A DNA stretch of 64,000 bases, taken from positions 186,001-250,000 of the forward strand of contig CAILBC010000020.1 of NCBI GenBank assembly GCA_903832325.1, written 5' to 3'. The notes beneath the pieces were generated by a model, which made no database searches, was not told the origin of the DNA, and worked only from the letters and a program-made list of their open reading frames with translations. A program made the position numbers and the translations under genes. Below, in pieces: positions 54,410 to 62,731 of this stretch; the first letter of the stretch is position 1; every line of letters starts with the position of its first letter. Origin of the DNA: an uncultured Sphingomonadales bacterium. Lineage in GTDB: Bacteria > Pseudomonadota > Alphaproteobacteria > Sphingomonadales > Sphingomonadaceae.

Positions 54410-54412
54410 GCC

Positions 54413-55081
54413 CTAACGCGCCGGATACCGCAGGCGCCCCAGCAGCCGCACCAGATCGGGCCGTTCGCCCTTCGGTTTAAGCACTTGCGCCTTGAACTTT
54501 TCAAACCGCATGATCCCGTCGATGCGGCGGCCGAGAAAGGCCCGCGTATCGGCATGATCGTCGCTGCGGTCTTCGGCCAGCACCGACAGCGTGGCGGCAT
54601 AGACCCCGGCCAGCGTCGCCCGCTTGGTATAATGGTTGTAATCGGTCGCGGTATCGCCTGCCAGGCGCCACATCACATCGGCGCTTTTCCAGCCCAGCCG
54701 CGCCGTGGCGGCCAGATTGCCCGGCCGTGCCATTTCAATGAGCGCGCGGCGCAGCGCTTCTTCGCGGCCGGTCATCGCATCGATGCGGAATTCCACCAGC
54801 GTGCGGATGCGTTCGCGGATCGGCAGCGTGGCCAGCCGGCTGGCGGGCAGATTTTCCGCCATGTCGGCATCGATGCTGCCTGTCCAGGCGGTGATCATCG
54901 CCATGGCCCGGCTCGATGCACCCCGCCCGGCAAAGGCAAAGCGCGCCGCCGCCGGATCGACCCCGGCGATTTCGGCCGCGGCGTTTACGGCGGCATCGGT
55001 CCATCCGTCGAATGCCGCAGCATCGGCGATCAGCGGCGCAAGGTCGCGGCGGAACAGATCATCATGGGGCGTGTCGGTCAT
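54413..55081 (-). CDS. COQ9 family protein (ubiquinone biosynthesis)
   Basis: A 222-residue COQ9 homologue with the TetR-like fold: FDGWTDAAVNAAAEIAGVDPA at the start, LPIRERIRTLVEFRIDAMTGREEALRRALIEMA, then KSADVMWRLAGDTATDYNHYTKRATLAGVYAATL, the lipid-binding and COQ7-interaction region. COQ9 supports the COQ7 hydroxylation step in ubiquinone synthesis in mitochondria and in alphaproteobacteria. It lies between the ankyrin gene and feoA on the same strand. The ATG at 55081 is used. Confidence 0.92.
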   Translation of the reverse strand: MTDTPHDDLFRRDLAPLIADAAAFDGWTDAAVNAAAEIAGVDPAAARFAFAGRGASSRAMAMITAWTGSIDADMAENLPASRLATLPIRERIRTLVEFRIDAMTGREEALRRALIEMARPGNLAATARLGWKSADVMWRLAGDTATDYNHYTKRATLAGVYAATLSVLAEDRSDDHADTRAFLGRRIDGIMRFEKFKAQVLKPKGERPDLVRLLGRLRYPAR

Positions 55082-55101
55082 GCGTGGCATCCTGCCGCGT
55101 G

Positions 55102-55782
55102 TCAGAAGGTCGGTCCATAGGTCTTGCGGGCAGCGGCCGTGCCGCCTTTGTCCTTGGTGGCATTTTCGATTTCGGCCAGGATCGGGCTGGTCTTGCCCTC
55201 CAGCCGGGCATAATCGCGCGCCGAACGGCCGGAATTGTCGGGCCGGTCGGCATTGGCCCCCGCCTTCAGCAGCGCGCGCACCACTGCCAGATCGCGCCGG
55301 CTTACCGCATCGATCAGTGGCGTGCTGCCGGTGTTGTTGGTTTCATCCACCCGAGCGCCCGAACTGATCAGGAAATCAACCCCTTCGGCAAAGCCCAGTT
55401 CGGCGGCGATTTCCAGCGCGGTTTCGCCTTTGGCATTGCGCGCATTCACATTGGCGCCCTTGCCGACCACGAATTCCATCCACACCAGGTCGCGCCGCGC
55501 GGTCACGATATGCAACGCGGTTTCGCCGGTGGTAATATCCCGCGTGTTCACGATCTGCGTCGAAGGCTTGCTCAGCATCTCGTTCACGACATCGCCATCC
55601 TTTTTGCGGATCGCATCGAGAAATTTGTAGCTTTCGGAAAACTGCGCCATCGCCGGCACCGGTGCTGCCAGCGCGATCAGCGCCAGCGCGGCAAGCACGC
55701 GCAAAAGGCGGCCGGAACGGCGGCCAAAACGGCAATCGGGCAACGTGGCAGGGGTGGTGTGCGATCCGGTGTACGTGTTCAC
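55102..55782 (-). CDS. Secreted ankyrin repeat protein
   Basis: A 226-residue protein. The signal sequence (LLRVLAALALIALAAPVPAMAQ) comes after a basic N-terminus of about 25 residues. Four to five ankyrin repeats follow, with recognisable GETALHIVTARRD, NAKGETALEIAAELG, TGSTPLIDAVSRRD and NSGRSARDYARL. Such proteins work through protein contacts in the periplasm; the partner is unknown. It starts a leftward transcript with COQ9 and faces the SCO1-type gene across a 61-bp divergent gap. Confidence 0.88.
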   Translation of the reverse strand: MNTYTGSHTTPATLPDCRFGRRSGRLLRVLAALALIALAAPVPAMAQFSESYKFLDAIRKKDGDVVNEMLSKPSTQIVNTRDITTGETALHIVTARRDLVWMEFVVGKGANVNARNAKGETALEIAAELGFAEGVDFLISSGARVDETNNTGSTPLIDAVSRRDLAVVRALLKAGANADRPDNSGRSARDYARLEGKTSPILAEIENATKDKGGTAAARKTYGPTF

Positions 55783-55843
55783 TTCTGGCGAATCCCTTTG
55801 TTCGAGCCCGGACGGACACTTGCAAGCCGCTGGTTAGCAGAGC

Positions 55844-56485
55844 ATGAAGCGCAGCGCCATGCCACGAGAACTCCGTCCTTTCCAGACGCGCCGCACCGCC
55901 CCTTTCCGCCAGGCGCTGATCATCGCCGGCTGCCTGGCGCTCGCCGCCTGCGGCCCGGCATCAAAACGCGCCGATCCGCCACTCGCCGGCACGCAGCTCG
56001 GCGGCGATTTCACGCTGATCGACAAGGCGGGCAAGCCACTGCGCAGCGCCGACCTCGCCGGCAAATGGCGCGTGCTCTATTTCGGCTACACGTTCTGCCC
56101 CGATGTCTGCCCCCTGGATGTGCAGCACCTGATGCAGGGCTATCACGCCTTTGCCCGCGCGCATCCCGATCTGGCCGCGCGGGTCGTCCCGATGTTCGTG
56201 TCAATCGATCCGGGCCGCGATACGCCGCAAGTGGTCGGCCAATTTGCCGCCGCCTTTGGCCCCGAACTCGTCGGGTTGACGGGATCTGCGGCGCAGATTG
56301 CCGCCGTGGCCAAGGAATACGCGGTGTTTTACGAAAAGCGCCCTGGCGCGACCCCCGGCAGCTATTTGATGGATCACAGCCGCGCCGCCTATCTGATGGA
56401 TGGCGATGGCAAGCCGGTGGCGCTGCTGTCGGTCGATCAGGATGGCAAGACCGTGGCCGCCGAACTGGGCCAGTGGGTCCAGTAA
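55844..56485 (+). CDS. SCO1/SenC family copper chaperone lipoprotein
   Basis: A 213-residue thioredoxin-fold protein. The lipobox LALAAC ends at Cys36. The copper-binding CPDVC motif is at Cys85 and Cys89 (GYTFCPDVCPLD), with His178 (LMDHSRAAYL) as third ligand. SCO proteins deliver copper to the CuA site of cytochrome c oxidase. The start ATG at 55844 could be replaced by a Met six codons later. It is followed by the YcgN-like gene with a 1-bp overlap (TAATG). Confidence 0.92.
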   Translation: MKRSAMPRELRPFQTRRTAPFRQALIIAGCLALAACGPASKRADPPLAGTQLGGDFTLIDKAGKPLRSADLAGKWRVLYFGYTFCPDVCPLDVQHLMQGYHAFARAHPDLAARVVPMFVSIDPGRDTPQVVGQFAAAFGPELVGLTGSAAQIAAVAKEYAVFYEKRPGATPGSYLMDHSRAAYLMDGDGKPVALLSVDQDGKTVAAELGQWVQ

Positions 56486-56979
56486 TGCCGGCAAAAGACC
56501 GTTTCTGGGACAAGCCGCTGGCCGCGCTGAACCGGGACGAATGGGAACAACTGTGCGATGGCTGCGGCAAATGCTGCCTGCACAAGCTGGAAGACGATGA
56601 AACCGGCGATGTCTGGCGCACCAATGTCGCCTGCCGCCTGCTCGATCTGACCACTGCACGCTGCGCCGATTATCGCCACCGCAAGGCAATGGTGCCCGAT
56701 TGCCTGCGGCTGACGCTGAAACTGGTCACCAACGTGCCTTGGCTGCCCGAAAGCTGCGCCTATCGCCTGCGCGCCGAAGGCCAGCCCCTGCCCGCCTGGC
56801 ACCATCTGGAAAGCGGCGATCGCGATGCGGTGCACCGCGCCGGGCAATCGGTGGTGGGCCGCGCGATCAGCGAAGTGATCGCCGGCCCGCTGGAAGACCA
56901 CATCGTCGATGCCGATGGCCTGCCGATGTATCTGGCCGGCGATGGCCACGACGCCGCCGAAGCACCGGAATGGCCCTGA
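56485..56979 (+). CDS. YcgN family cysteine-cluster protein (UPF0260)
   Basis: A 164-residue protein. The N-terminal LCDGCGKCCLHKLEDDETG has the four conserved cysteines (24, 27, 30, 31) and a metal-binding look; more Cys follow in NVACRLLD, ARCADY and VPDCLRLT. The protein FW-x-x-KPLAALNRDEWEQL opening fits YcgN. The molecular role in this family is not known to me. Starts at ATG 56485, which overlaps the SCO1-type stop codon by 1 bp. Confidence 0.9.
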   Translation: MPAKDRFWDKPLAALNRDEWEQLCDGCGKCCLHKLEDDETGDVWRTNVACRLLDLTTARCADYRHRKAMVPDCLRLTLKLVTNVPWLPESCAYRLRAEGQPLPAWHHLESGDRDAVHRAGQSVVGRAISEVIAGPLEDHIVDADGLPMYLAGDGHDAAEAPEWP

Positions 56980-56983
56980 AATC

Positions 56984-57748
56984 ATGGCAATGATCGAGTG
57001 GCTGCGCGGCAATCGCCGGGAACGGGGCTCTGATACGCTCTGCCAGGGCGAAACCCCCGCCGCGCTGCGCATCGGCGACCACCTGCTACCGGTCGAACTG
57101 CGCCGTTTGCGCCATGCCCGGCGCATCACGTTGCGGCTGGCGCCCGATGGCGCGGCCGTGCGGCTTACCCTGCCGCCCTGGGTGCCCGCGCACGAAGCGC
57201 TGGCCTTTGCCAATGCCCGGCGCGACTGGCTGGCGGCGCAGATCACGCGGCTGCCACGCAGCGAACCGCCCGGGCCCGGCGGGTCCATTGCCTATCGCGG
57301 AATGCCGGTGACGATCGACTGGGACGCCACATTCGCGCGCCGCCCCGCGCTGGAGGGTGATCGCATCGTGATCGGCGGCCCGCGCGAAAGCCTGGCCACC
57401 CGCCTGGTGCGCTGGCTGGAAGACGAAGCGCGGCGCGTGCTCGCTGCCGATCTGGCCGCCTATTGCGCCGCGGCGGACCGGCCAGTGCCCGCGCTCGCCT
57501 TGTCGCGCGCCCAGCGCCGCTGGGGCAGTTGCGCCGCCTGCGGCACGATCCGCATCAACTGGCGGCTGATCATGGCCCCCGACGCGGTGCGCCGCTCGGT
57601 CGTGGCGCACGAGGTCGCCCATCTGGTCCATTTCGATCACAGCCCGGCGTTTCATGCCATGCTGGCCAGCTTGTTCGAAGGCAGCATCGATCAGGCCAAT
57701 GCCTGGCTGAAACAGCATGGCCGCGGGCTTTATGCGCCCTTTGGCTGA
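56984..57748 (+). CDS. YgjP-like metallopeptidase (SprT/WSS-like)
   Basis: A 254-residue zinc-peptidase-type protein. The HEVAH zinc motif is at residues 209-213, with His219 following (VAHLVHFDHSPAFHAML), and RRWGSCAACGTIRINWRLI just before it, matching the YgjP group. The N-terminal 120 residues are beta-rich. Family members are predicted but largely uncharacterised metallopeptidases. It begins 4 bp after the YcgN-like stop codon (ATG 56984; ATG 56990 is possible). Confidence 0.88.
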   Translation: MAMIEWLRGNRRERGSDTLCQGETPAALRIGDHLLPVELRRLRHARRITLRLAPDGAAVRLTLPPWVPAHEALAFANARRDWLAAQITRLPRSEPPGPGGSIAYRGMPVTIDWDATFARRPALEGDRIVIGGPRESLATRLVRWLEDEARRVLAADLAAYCAAADRPVPALALSRAQRRWGSCAACGTIRINWRLIMAPDAVRRSVVAHEVAHLVHFDHSPAFHAMLASLFEGSIDQANAWLKQHGRGLYAPFG

Positions 57749-57805
57749 ACGACAAACTGGTGCGCCTATCTGGCAAGTTGGCGGGCAAGTGCCTATGATG
57801 GCGCG

Positions 57806-58321
57806 ATGAGAACCTTTTTCAGCCAGGTTTCGCCGCGCCGCGCCGTAATCGATTTGTGGAACGTGCTTGGCGCGCCCAGCGAATTCCGCTGGCAGGGCGT
57901 TGTGCTGGCCGGGTTGGTCAGCGGGTCGATCATCTGGGTGATGCTCGGCCAGGAAGGGCGCGCGCTGCCTCCGCCACCCAAAGTGATCTATTTCGAAAGC
58001 TGGCGTGCCGATCGCAGCGATGCCCAGATCATCGCCGAAAACATCGCCGCCGCCAAAAAGGCCAAAGCCGAAGCCGCCGAGGAAGAACGCCGCGCCGAAG
58101 ACATGCGCCAGATGTACAAGGCCGTGGGCGCGGCCACCGGGCTTGATACCGATGCCATGTACAAAAAGGGCAAGGCCGAGCGCGAAGCCGAAGACCGCGC
58201 CGCGGCGGCAAAGACCAGGGCGCTGCTCGACAGCCACATGACCCCCGAAGACCGCGCCCGCGCCGACCGCATTGCAGCCAGCGCAAAAATCGCAGCCGAT
58301 CCGGACACGCCGCCGCAATGA
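57806..58321 (+). CDS. Membrane-anchored coiled-coil protein of unknown function
   Basis: A 171-residue protein with one membrane helix (about 30-48, GVVLAGLVSGSIIWVMLG) and a highly charged helical domain rich in Ala, Glu, Lys and Arg (AAAKKAKAEAAEEERRAEDM), probably a coiled coil outside the membrane. No family recognised. Its TGA overlaps the ribD ATG (ATGA), so it is likely co-translated with the riboflavin genes, but a role in them is not implied. Confidence 0.78.
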   Translation: MRTFFSQVSPRRAVIDLWNVLGAPSEFRWQGVVLAGLVSGSIIWVMLGQEGRALPPPPKVIYFESWRADRSDAQIIAENIAAAKKAKAEAAEEERRAEDMRQMYKAVGAATGLDTDAMYKKGKAEREAEDRAAAAKTRALLDSHMTPEDRARADRIAASAKIAADPDTPPQ

Positions 58322-59352
58322 CCGTTTCCGGCGTGAGCGTGCCCGAAGTCAGCCTGCCCGCAGTCAGCCTGCCCGGAATCGACAAAAGCCACCCCGATGC
58401 CGCGTGGATGGCCGCCGCCGCTGCTTATGCCGCGCGCGGCCGCCCGATCAGCCGCCCCAATCCCGCGGTTGGCGCGCTGATCGTGGCCAATGGCCGGGTG
58501 ATCGGCCGCGGCCACACCCGCGCCGGTGGCCGCCCCCATGCCGAGGCAGAGGCGCTGGCCATGGCGGGCGCTGCGGCCGCCGGAGCCACGATGTATGTCA
58601 CGCTGGAACCGTGCGCCCATGCCAGCGCGCGCGGGCCGGCCTGTGCCGATCTGGTGGCGGCGGCGCGGCCGGCGCGCGTGGTGATTGGCTGTATCGATCC
58701 CGATCCGCGCACCGCCGGCGCGGGCCTTGCACGGCTGCGCGCCGCCGGAATCACCACCGATGTGATCGATTGCGCGGCGGCACGAGCCTCGCTCGCCGGC
58801 TATCTGATCCGCAGCCGCGAAGCGCGGCCCCATGTTACGCTGAAGCTGGCGACTTCGCTCGATGGGCGCATCGCGCTGGCTTCGGGGGAAAGCCGCTGGA
58901 TCACCGGCAGCGCCGCGCGCGCGCATGTCCATGCTGCCCGCGCGCGCGCCGATGCCATTCTGGTGGGCGGCGGCACGCTGCGCGCCGATCATCCCCGGCT
59001 CGATGTGCGCCTGCCCGGGCTGGAAGCGTGCAGCCCCGAACGCTGGGTGCTAACGCGCGGCGCGGCACCGGAAGGCTGGCGCGCGGTGGCCGACATTGCC
59101 GCGCGCGATGCCTTTGGCGCGGCGCAATATCTCTATGTCGAAGGCGGCGCAGGCGCGGCCGCCACGTTTTTGCGCGCAGACCGGGTTGATCGGCTGATGA
59201 TCTATCGCGCGCCGATCGTGCTGGGCAGTGGCCTGGCTGCCATCGGCGATATCGGGCTCGCCACGCTGGCATCGGCGCATGACCGGTGGCAGCATGTTGC
59301 ACGACAGGACCTTGGCAGCGACACGCTCGACATCTACGAGCGGTTGCGCTGA
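58318..59352 (+). CDS. ribD: Bifunctional pyrimidine deaminase/reductase RibD
   Basis: RibD carries out the deamination and side-chain reduction steps of riboflavin synthesis. The deaminase domain has HAEAEAL and PCAHASARGPACADL (zinc ligands His and two Cys); the reductase domain starts near residue 155 (RPHVTLKLATSLDGRIAL, ILVGGGTLRADHPRLDVR). 344 residues, normal length except for an N-terminal extension that contains three five-residue repeats (VSVPE, VSLPA, VSLPG) from a 15-bp DNA repeat. It overlaps the preceding gene by 4 bp. Confidence 0.95.
   Translation: MTVSGVSVPEVSLPAVSLPGIDKSHPDAAWMAAAAAYAARGRPISRPNPAVGALIVANGRVIGRGHTRAGGRPHAEAEALAMAGAAAAGATMYVTLEPCAHASARGPACADLVAAARPARVVIGCIDPDPRTAGAGLARLRAAGITTDVIDCAAARASLAGYLIRSREARPHVTLKLATSLDGRIALASGESRWITGSAARAHVHAARARADAILVGGGTLRADHPRLDVRLPGLEACSPERWVLTRGAAPEGWRAVADIAARDAFGAAQYLYVEGGAGAAATFLRADRVDRLMIYRAPIVLGSGLAAIGDIGLATLASAHDRWQHVARQDLGSDTLDIYERLR
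58333..58377. repeat. 15-bp tandem repeat, three units, at the start of ribD
   Basis: Three in-frame units of the type GTCAGCCTGCCCGVA (58333-58347, 58348-58362, 58363-58377), five codons after the ribD start codon. Confidence 0.85.
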
Positions 59353-59404
59353 ATCACCCGGAACCGGCCAGATCAGCCGCCCAGATCAGAAAGAGGAAGC
59401 CCGC

Positions 59405-60040
59405 ATGTTCACAGGCATCATCGTCGAAGTCGGCAAAGTGCTGGCGATTGCCGATCACGGCGATGCGCGGGTTACCATTGCCACCCGGCGCAGCCAGTGT
59501 TCCATCGCCATCGGCGCCTCGATCGCCTGTTCCGGCGTGTGCCTGACGGTGGTGGAAAAGGGCACCGGGTTTGGCGGAGAGGCCGGTCTTGGCTGGTTTG
59601 CGGTCGATGTTTCGGGCGAAACCATCCGCCGCACCGTGCCCGCGCAGTGGCACGCGGGCGCCCCGCTCAATCTGGAACCGGCGCTGAAAGTGGGCGACGA
59701 ACTGGGCGGGCATATCGTCACCGGCCATGTCGACGGCATTGGCGAAGTCGCCGCAATCACGCCCGAAGGCGCCTCGCGCCGCATCGAATTCCTCAGCCCG
59801 GCGGATCTCGCGCCCTATATCGCGGCCAAAGGGTCGATCACCATCGACGGCGTGTCGCTGACCGTAAACAGCGTGGCGGATGAACCCGATGGCCGCGCCC
59901 GCTTTGCCGTGAACATCATCCCGCACACCGCCGAAGTCACCACGCTGGGCGCGCTGAAGCCGGGATCGGCGGTCAATCTGGAAATCGACGTGCTCGCCCG
60001 CTATCTCATGCGCATGCAGACCGCCGCACGCAGCGCCTGA
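59405..60040 (+). CDS. ribE: Riboflavin synthase, alpha subunit
   Basis: A 211-residue enzyme that dismutates two 6,7-dimethyl-8-ribityllumazines into riboflavin. The two similar barrels are visible: MFTGIIVEVGKV with SIACSGVCLTV, and GHIVTGHVDGIGEV with SITIDGVSLTVN. The MFTGI start at 59405 is diagnostic. It follows ribD by 52 bp with AGAGGAAG upstream. Genes ribBA and ribH, often next in the order, are not here; a caspase gene follows instead. Confidence 0.96.
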   Translation: MFTGIIVEVGKVLAIADHGDARVTIATRRSQCSIAIGASIACSGVCLTVVEKGTGFGGEAGLGWFAVDVSGETIRRTVPAQWHAGAPLNLEPALKVGDELGGHIVTGHVDGIGEVAAITPEGASRRIEFLSPADLAPYIAAKGSITIDGVSLTVNSVADEPDGRARFAVNIIPHTAEVTTLGALKPGSAVNLEIDVLARYLMRMQTAARSA

Positions 60041-60247
60041 ACCCGCTCCGGCGGCGCATGCCTGCCGGCCCTGTCTGGCCGGAGGCGCGCAAATCCCGGC
60101 GAAATCTTGCCATCGATGCAAAGCGTTGGACAATGCCGGGCCATACGTAAAACATACTGGTCGGGGCGAATCGTGCGCCGCGCCTGCCGGGCGCGACACA
60201 GGGAGTTTGCCTGCGTTCAGTTCGAACGACACCGGGGGGTGTGCGAC

Positions 60248-61465
60248 GTGCCTGGCTGGATCGGGTGTGGACAGGCGGAGGGGCCATTCGCGGCGTGGCG
60301 CAGAGCCTGCGCGGCGCTGATGCTGATCCTGTTGCTGGCGTTCGCCGGCCCGGTGCTGGCGGCTCCAGCCCCGGATTCTGCACCAGCCGCCCCGACTTCC
60401 GGCGCGCCGCGCCGCATCGCGCTGGTCATCGGCATTTCCAAATACCAGTCGGTGCCATCGCTCAACAACCCGCTGACCGATGCGCAGACCGTGGCGCGCG
60501 CGCTGCGCGACGATGGCTTTGCCGTGACCGAGCTGACCGATTCCGAAAACCTCGGCCGTGCGCAATTATGGGACAAGATCACCGCCTTTCGCCGCGCCGC
60601 CAGCGGCAGCGAGGCCGCCGTGGTCTATTACGCGGGCCACGGCGTAGAGGCGAACGGGCGCAATTACCTGCTGCCCTATGATGCGCGCGCCGCCACCCCC
60701 GACGAGCTCGAAGGATCGGCGATTGCCACGCTGTCGCTGGTCAATGCGGTATCGGGCGCAAGCGCGGTGCGGTTGGTCATTCTCGATGCCTGCCGCGACA
60801 ATCCCTTCGCCGGGGAAAGCGGCTGGGCCCAGACCACGCGATCGATCGGCGTGTCGCGCGGGCTGGCGCGAGAGGCGAACCTGCCGCCCAATGTGGTGGT
60901 GCTGCTGGCGACACAGCCCGGGCTGAAGGCCAATGATGGCAAGGGCGGCACCAACAGCCCCTTTGCCCAGGCGCTGTCCGTCGCGCTGACCAGCCAGAAC
61001 CTGAGGATTTCCTCGCTGCCGACGGTGGTTTCGCGCCAGATGCGCCAATTGTCAGGGGTGGACCAGCGCCCCGATCAGCAGGGCATCTTTGATGAGCCGG
61101 ATTGGGCCTTTCGCGCTGCGCCGGGCATGCCGCAGGCCACGCTGCCGGCGATGCCCGTGTCGTCACCGGCCGCAGCCCCGGCATTCGTGCCGCAAATCGC
61201 GCGTGGCTATGGCCTGGTGCTGCAAAGCCGCGGCGACGGCCATCCCGGCCTGCTCGTCGCCGAAGTCCAGGCCGGATCGCCGTTCGAAAACGCGGTGCAG
61301 CCCGGCGATGTCATCCTGAAACTCAACAGTTCCACCCCCAGCGGCCCGCAAAGCGTGATCGGCGCGATCGACCATGATCGCCGCGCCTCGATCAGCCTGC
61401 AGCGCGAAGGCCAGGGCTTTCCCACCAGCACCGTGCTGACGCTGCCCCGCGATACCGACGATTGA
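60248..61465 (+). CDS. Secreted caspase-fold (C14) protein with C-terminal PDZ domain
   Basis: A protein of about 405 residues. Start assumed at GTG 60248 (GGGGG 8 bp upstream), giving a signal peptide (ACAALMLILLLAFAGPVLAA). The caspase domain (about 55-280) has RIALVIGISKYQSVPSLNN, the catalytic His131 in YYAGHGVEANG and the catalytic Cys182 in ILDACRDNPF. After a Pro/Ala linker, a PDZ-type domain (about 315-400) has GLLVAEVQAGSPFENAVQPGDVILKLN. Family members in bacteria are thought to be arginine/lysine-specific metacaspase-like peptidases; the substrate is unknown. A GTG at 60239 is also possible. It is followed by an in-line gene that may be a partner. Confidence 0.87.
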   Translation: MPGWIGCGQAEGPFAAWRRACAALMLILLLAFAGPVLAAPAPDSAPAAPTSGAPRRIALVIGISKYQSVPSLNNPLTDAQTVARALRDDGFAVTELTDSENLGRAQLWDKITAFRRAASGSEAAVVYYAGHGVEANGRNYLLPYDARAATPDELEGSAIATLSLVNAVSGASAVRLVILDACRDNPFAGESGWAQTTRSIGVSRGLAREANLPPNVVVLLATQPGLKANDGKGGTNSPFAQALSVALTSQNLRISSLPTVVSRQMRQLSGVDQRPDQQGIFDEPDWAFRAAPGMPQATLPAMPVSSPAAAPAFVPQIARGYGLVLQSRGDGHPGLLVAEVQAGSPFENAVQPGDVILKLNSSTPSGPQSVIGAIDHDRRASISLQREGQGFPTSTVLTLPRDTDD

Positions 61466-61467
61466 TG

Positions 61468-61506
61468 CCGGAATTTGCCCCCGGAATTCTCCCCCGGAAT
61501 TCTCCC
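61468..61506. repeat. 13-bp tandem repeat after the caspase stop codon
   Basis: Three units of CCGGAATTCTCCC (61468-61480 with TTTG in place of TTCT, 61481-61493, 61494-61506), two bases after the TGA at 61463-61465. Confidence 0.92.
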
Positions 61507-61564
61507 GATGCCCCGCCCCCCACACAAACGCCCCCCGATAACCGTCTGCAGCCACAGGATCACC

Positions 61565-62659
61565 ATGCCCGCACCCGTTGTTCATCCGGCCCGCCTCATC
61601 CTGTCCGTCCCCGCCCCGCGCGCGCGCATGCCCGCCCCGCGCGCGCGCATGCCTGCCCGGCTCGCGCGCATTGTCGCGCCGCTGCTGCTCTGTGCAGGGG
61701 CCGCGCCGGCGCGGGCGGATCAATATGTCTACAATTTCGACCAGCGCCTGCCGAGCGCCTATGATGACGTGTTCAATCTGCCTTCGCTGGGCGTGATCAG
61801 CCTGCGCGGCGCCGACGGGCAGAACTTTGCCGCGGCCATCGCCGGCGAATTGCAGGCGATCCGCATCGGCACGCGCCCGGCCTTTTCGATCCGCACCGAA
61901 GACAGCGGCGCAGCGCCGGGCAAAACCCGAAAAAGTCCGCCGGATTCGGTCTATGTACGCGCCGCGGCCGATCGGCTGGGCGTAAAGGGCATTCTGTTTG
62001 GCACGATCGTTTCAGCCAATGTGACAATCGACAAATATATCGGCGCCACCACTTCCTGCGCCAACAAGGTCTGCACATCGGTGCCCATCGACTGCGTGAA
62101 ATACCAGGGCAGCTATACCGTTACCCCGACGATCTACACCGCCGATACGGCCAAAATCCTCTATCAGAAGATGATCAAGAAGGACGCGGTGACCGATGTC
62201 TGCGGCGGGGTGGTGCAGAAAACCTCGCTCGTCGATATCTTCGGCGGGCTCTTTTCCAAAAAGAAGCAGGAAGCGCTCACCCCCGAAAGCATCATGACCG
62301 CGATCCGCATGGAAGCGGCCAGGGAAATCATCCTCGATCTCACCCCAAAGACGCGCAAGGCCAAAGTCGGGTTCAAAACCAGCTTTCCCGAATTCGACAA
62401 AGAGACCCAGACCAAACTGAAGCTGGCGGTGGAACAGCTGAAATCAGGCCGCCCGGACAAAGCCTGCGGCATGTTCCAAAGCTTTGGCGAAGGCGCCGCG
62501 ACCAAACAATTGACGCTGCGCTATAACCTGGCGGCCTGCGAGGAAGTTAACGGCAACACCAAGACTGCCAAGCAGATCTATGATGCCTATGACCGCGATC
62601 ATCCCGAAGTCGATCAGATGCTCAACGACGCGCTGAAACGGCTTGGTGATCTGAAATAG
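61565..62659 (+). CDS. Secreted protein of unknown function, possible partner of the caspase-fold protein
   Basis: A 364-residue protein (ATG 61565; ATGs at 61628 and 61649 also possible, the last giving the most compact signal peptide MPARLARIVAPLLLCAGAAPARAD). A 21-bp DNA repeat (PAPRARM twice) lies in the N-region. The domain after the signal has LGVISLRGADGQNFAAAIAG and VKGILFGTIVSANVTIDKY, reminiscent of CsgG/LpoB-type periplasmic domains, four cysteines in SCANKVCTSVPIDC, and a C-terminal helical segment (KACGMFQSFGEGAATKQLTLRYNLAACEEVNGN) like a TPR pair. The likeness is weak and unproven. It begins 99 bp after the caspase stop codon. Confidence 0.75.
   Translation: MPAPVVHPARLILSVPAPRARMPAPRARMPARLARIVAPLLLCAGAAPARADQYVYNFDQRLPSAYDDVFNLPSLGVISLRGADGQNFAAAIAGELQAIRIGTRPAFSIRTEDSGAAPGKTRKSPPDSVYVRAAADRLGVKGILFGTIVSANVTIDKYIGATTSCANKVCTSVPIDCVKYQGSYTVTPTIYTADTAKILYQKMIKKDAVTDVCGGVVQKTSLVDIFGGLFSKKKQEALTPESIMTAIRMEAAREIILDLTPKTRKAKVGFKTSFPEFDKETQTKLKLAVEQLKSGRPDKACGMFQSFGEGAATKQLTLRYNLAACEEVNGNTKTAKQIYDAYDRDHPEVDQMLNDALKRLGDLK
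61610..61651. repeat. 21-bp exact tandem duplication in the 5' part of a CDS
   Basis: Two identical copies of CCCGCCCCGCGCGCGCGCAT plus G (61610-61630 and 61631-61651), encoding PAPRARM twice and creating two alternative in-frame ATGs. Confidence 0.92.
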
Positions 62660-62675
62660 GCCGGCCAGAAGCAGG

Positions 62676-62720
62676 CCAATCTCAAACCGGCCAATCTCAA
62701 ACCGGCCAATGTCAAACCGG
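62676..62720. repeat. 15-bp tandem repeat between two convergent stop codons
   Basis: Three adjacent copies of CCAATCTCAAACCGG (62676-62690, 62691-62705, 62706-62720; the last has G for C at one site), between the stop codons at 62659 (plus) and 62732 (minus). Confidence 0.95.
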
Positions 62721-62731
62721 GGCACCAGGTA

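Noticed and set aside
54916..56484. Plus-strand open frame upstream of and in frame with the YcgN-like gene
   Set aside because: It runs antisense to the COQ9 and ankyrin genes and out of frame with SCO1. Only the part from 56485, after the SCO1 stop, resembles YcgN.
60041..60247. An in-frame N-terminal extension of the caspase gene back to 60107
   Set aside because: The extra residues are Arg/Cys-rich without similarity and would place the signal peptide more than 60 residues inside; GTG at 60248 is preferred.
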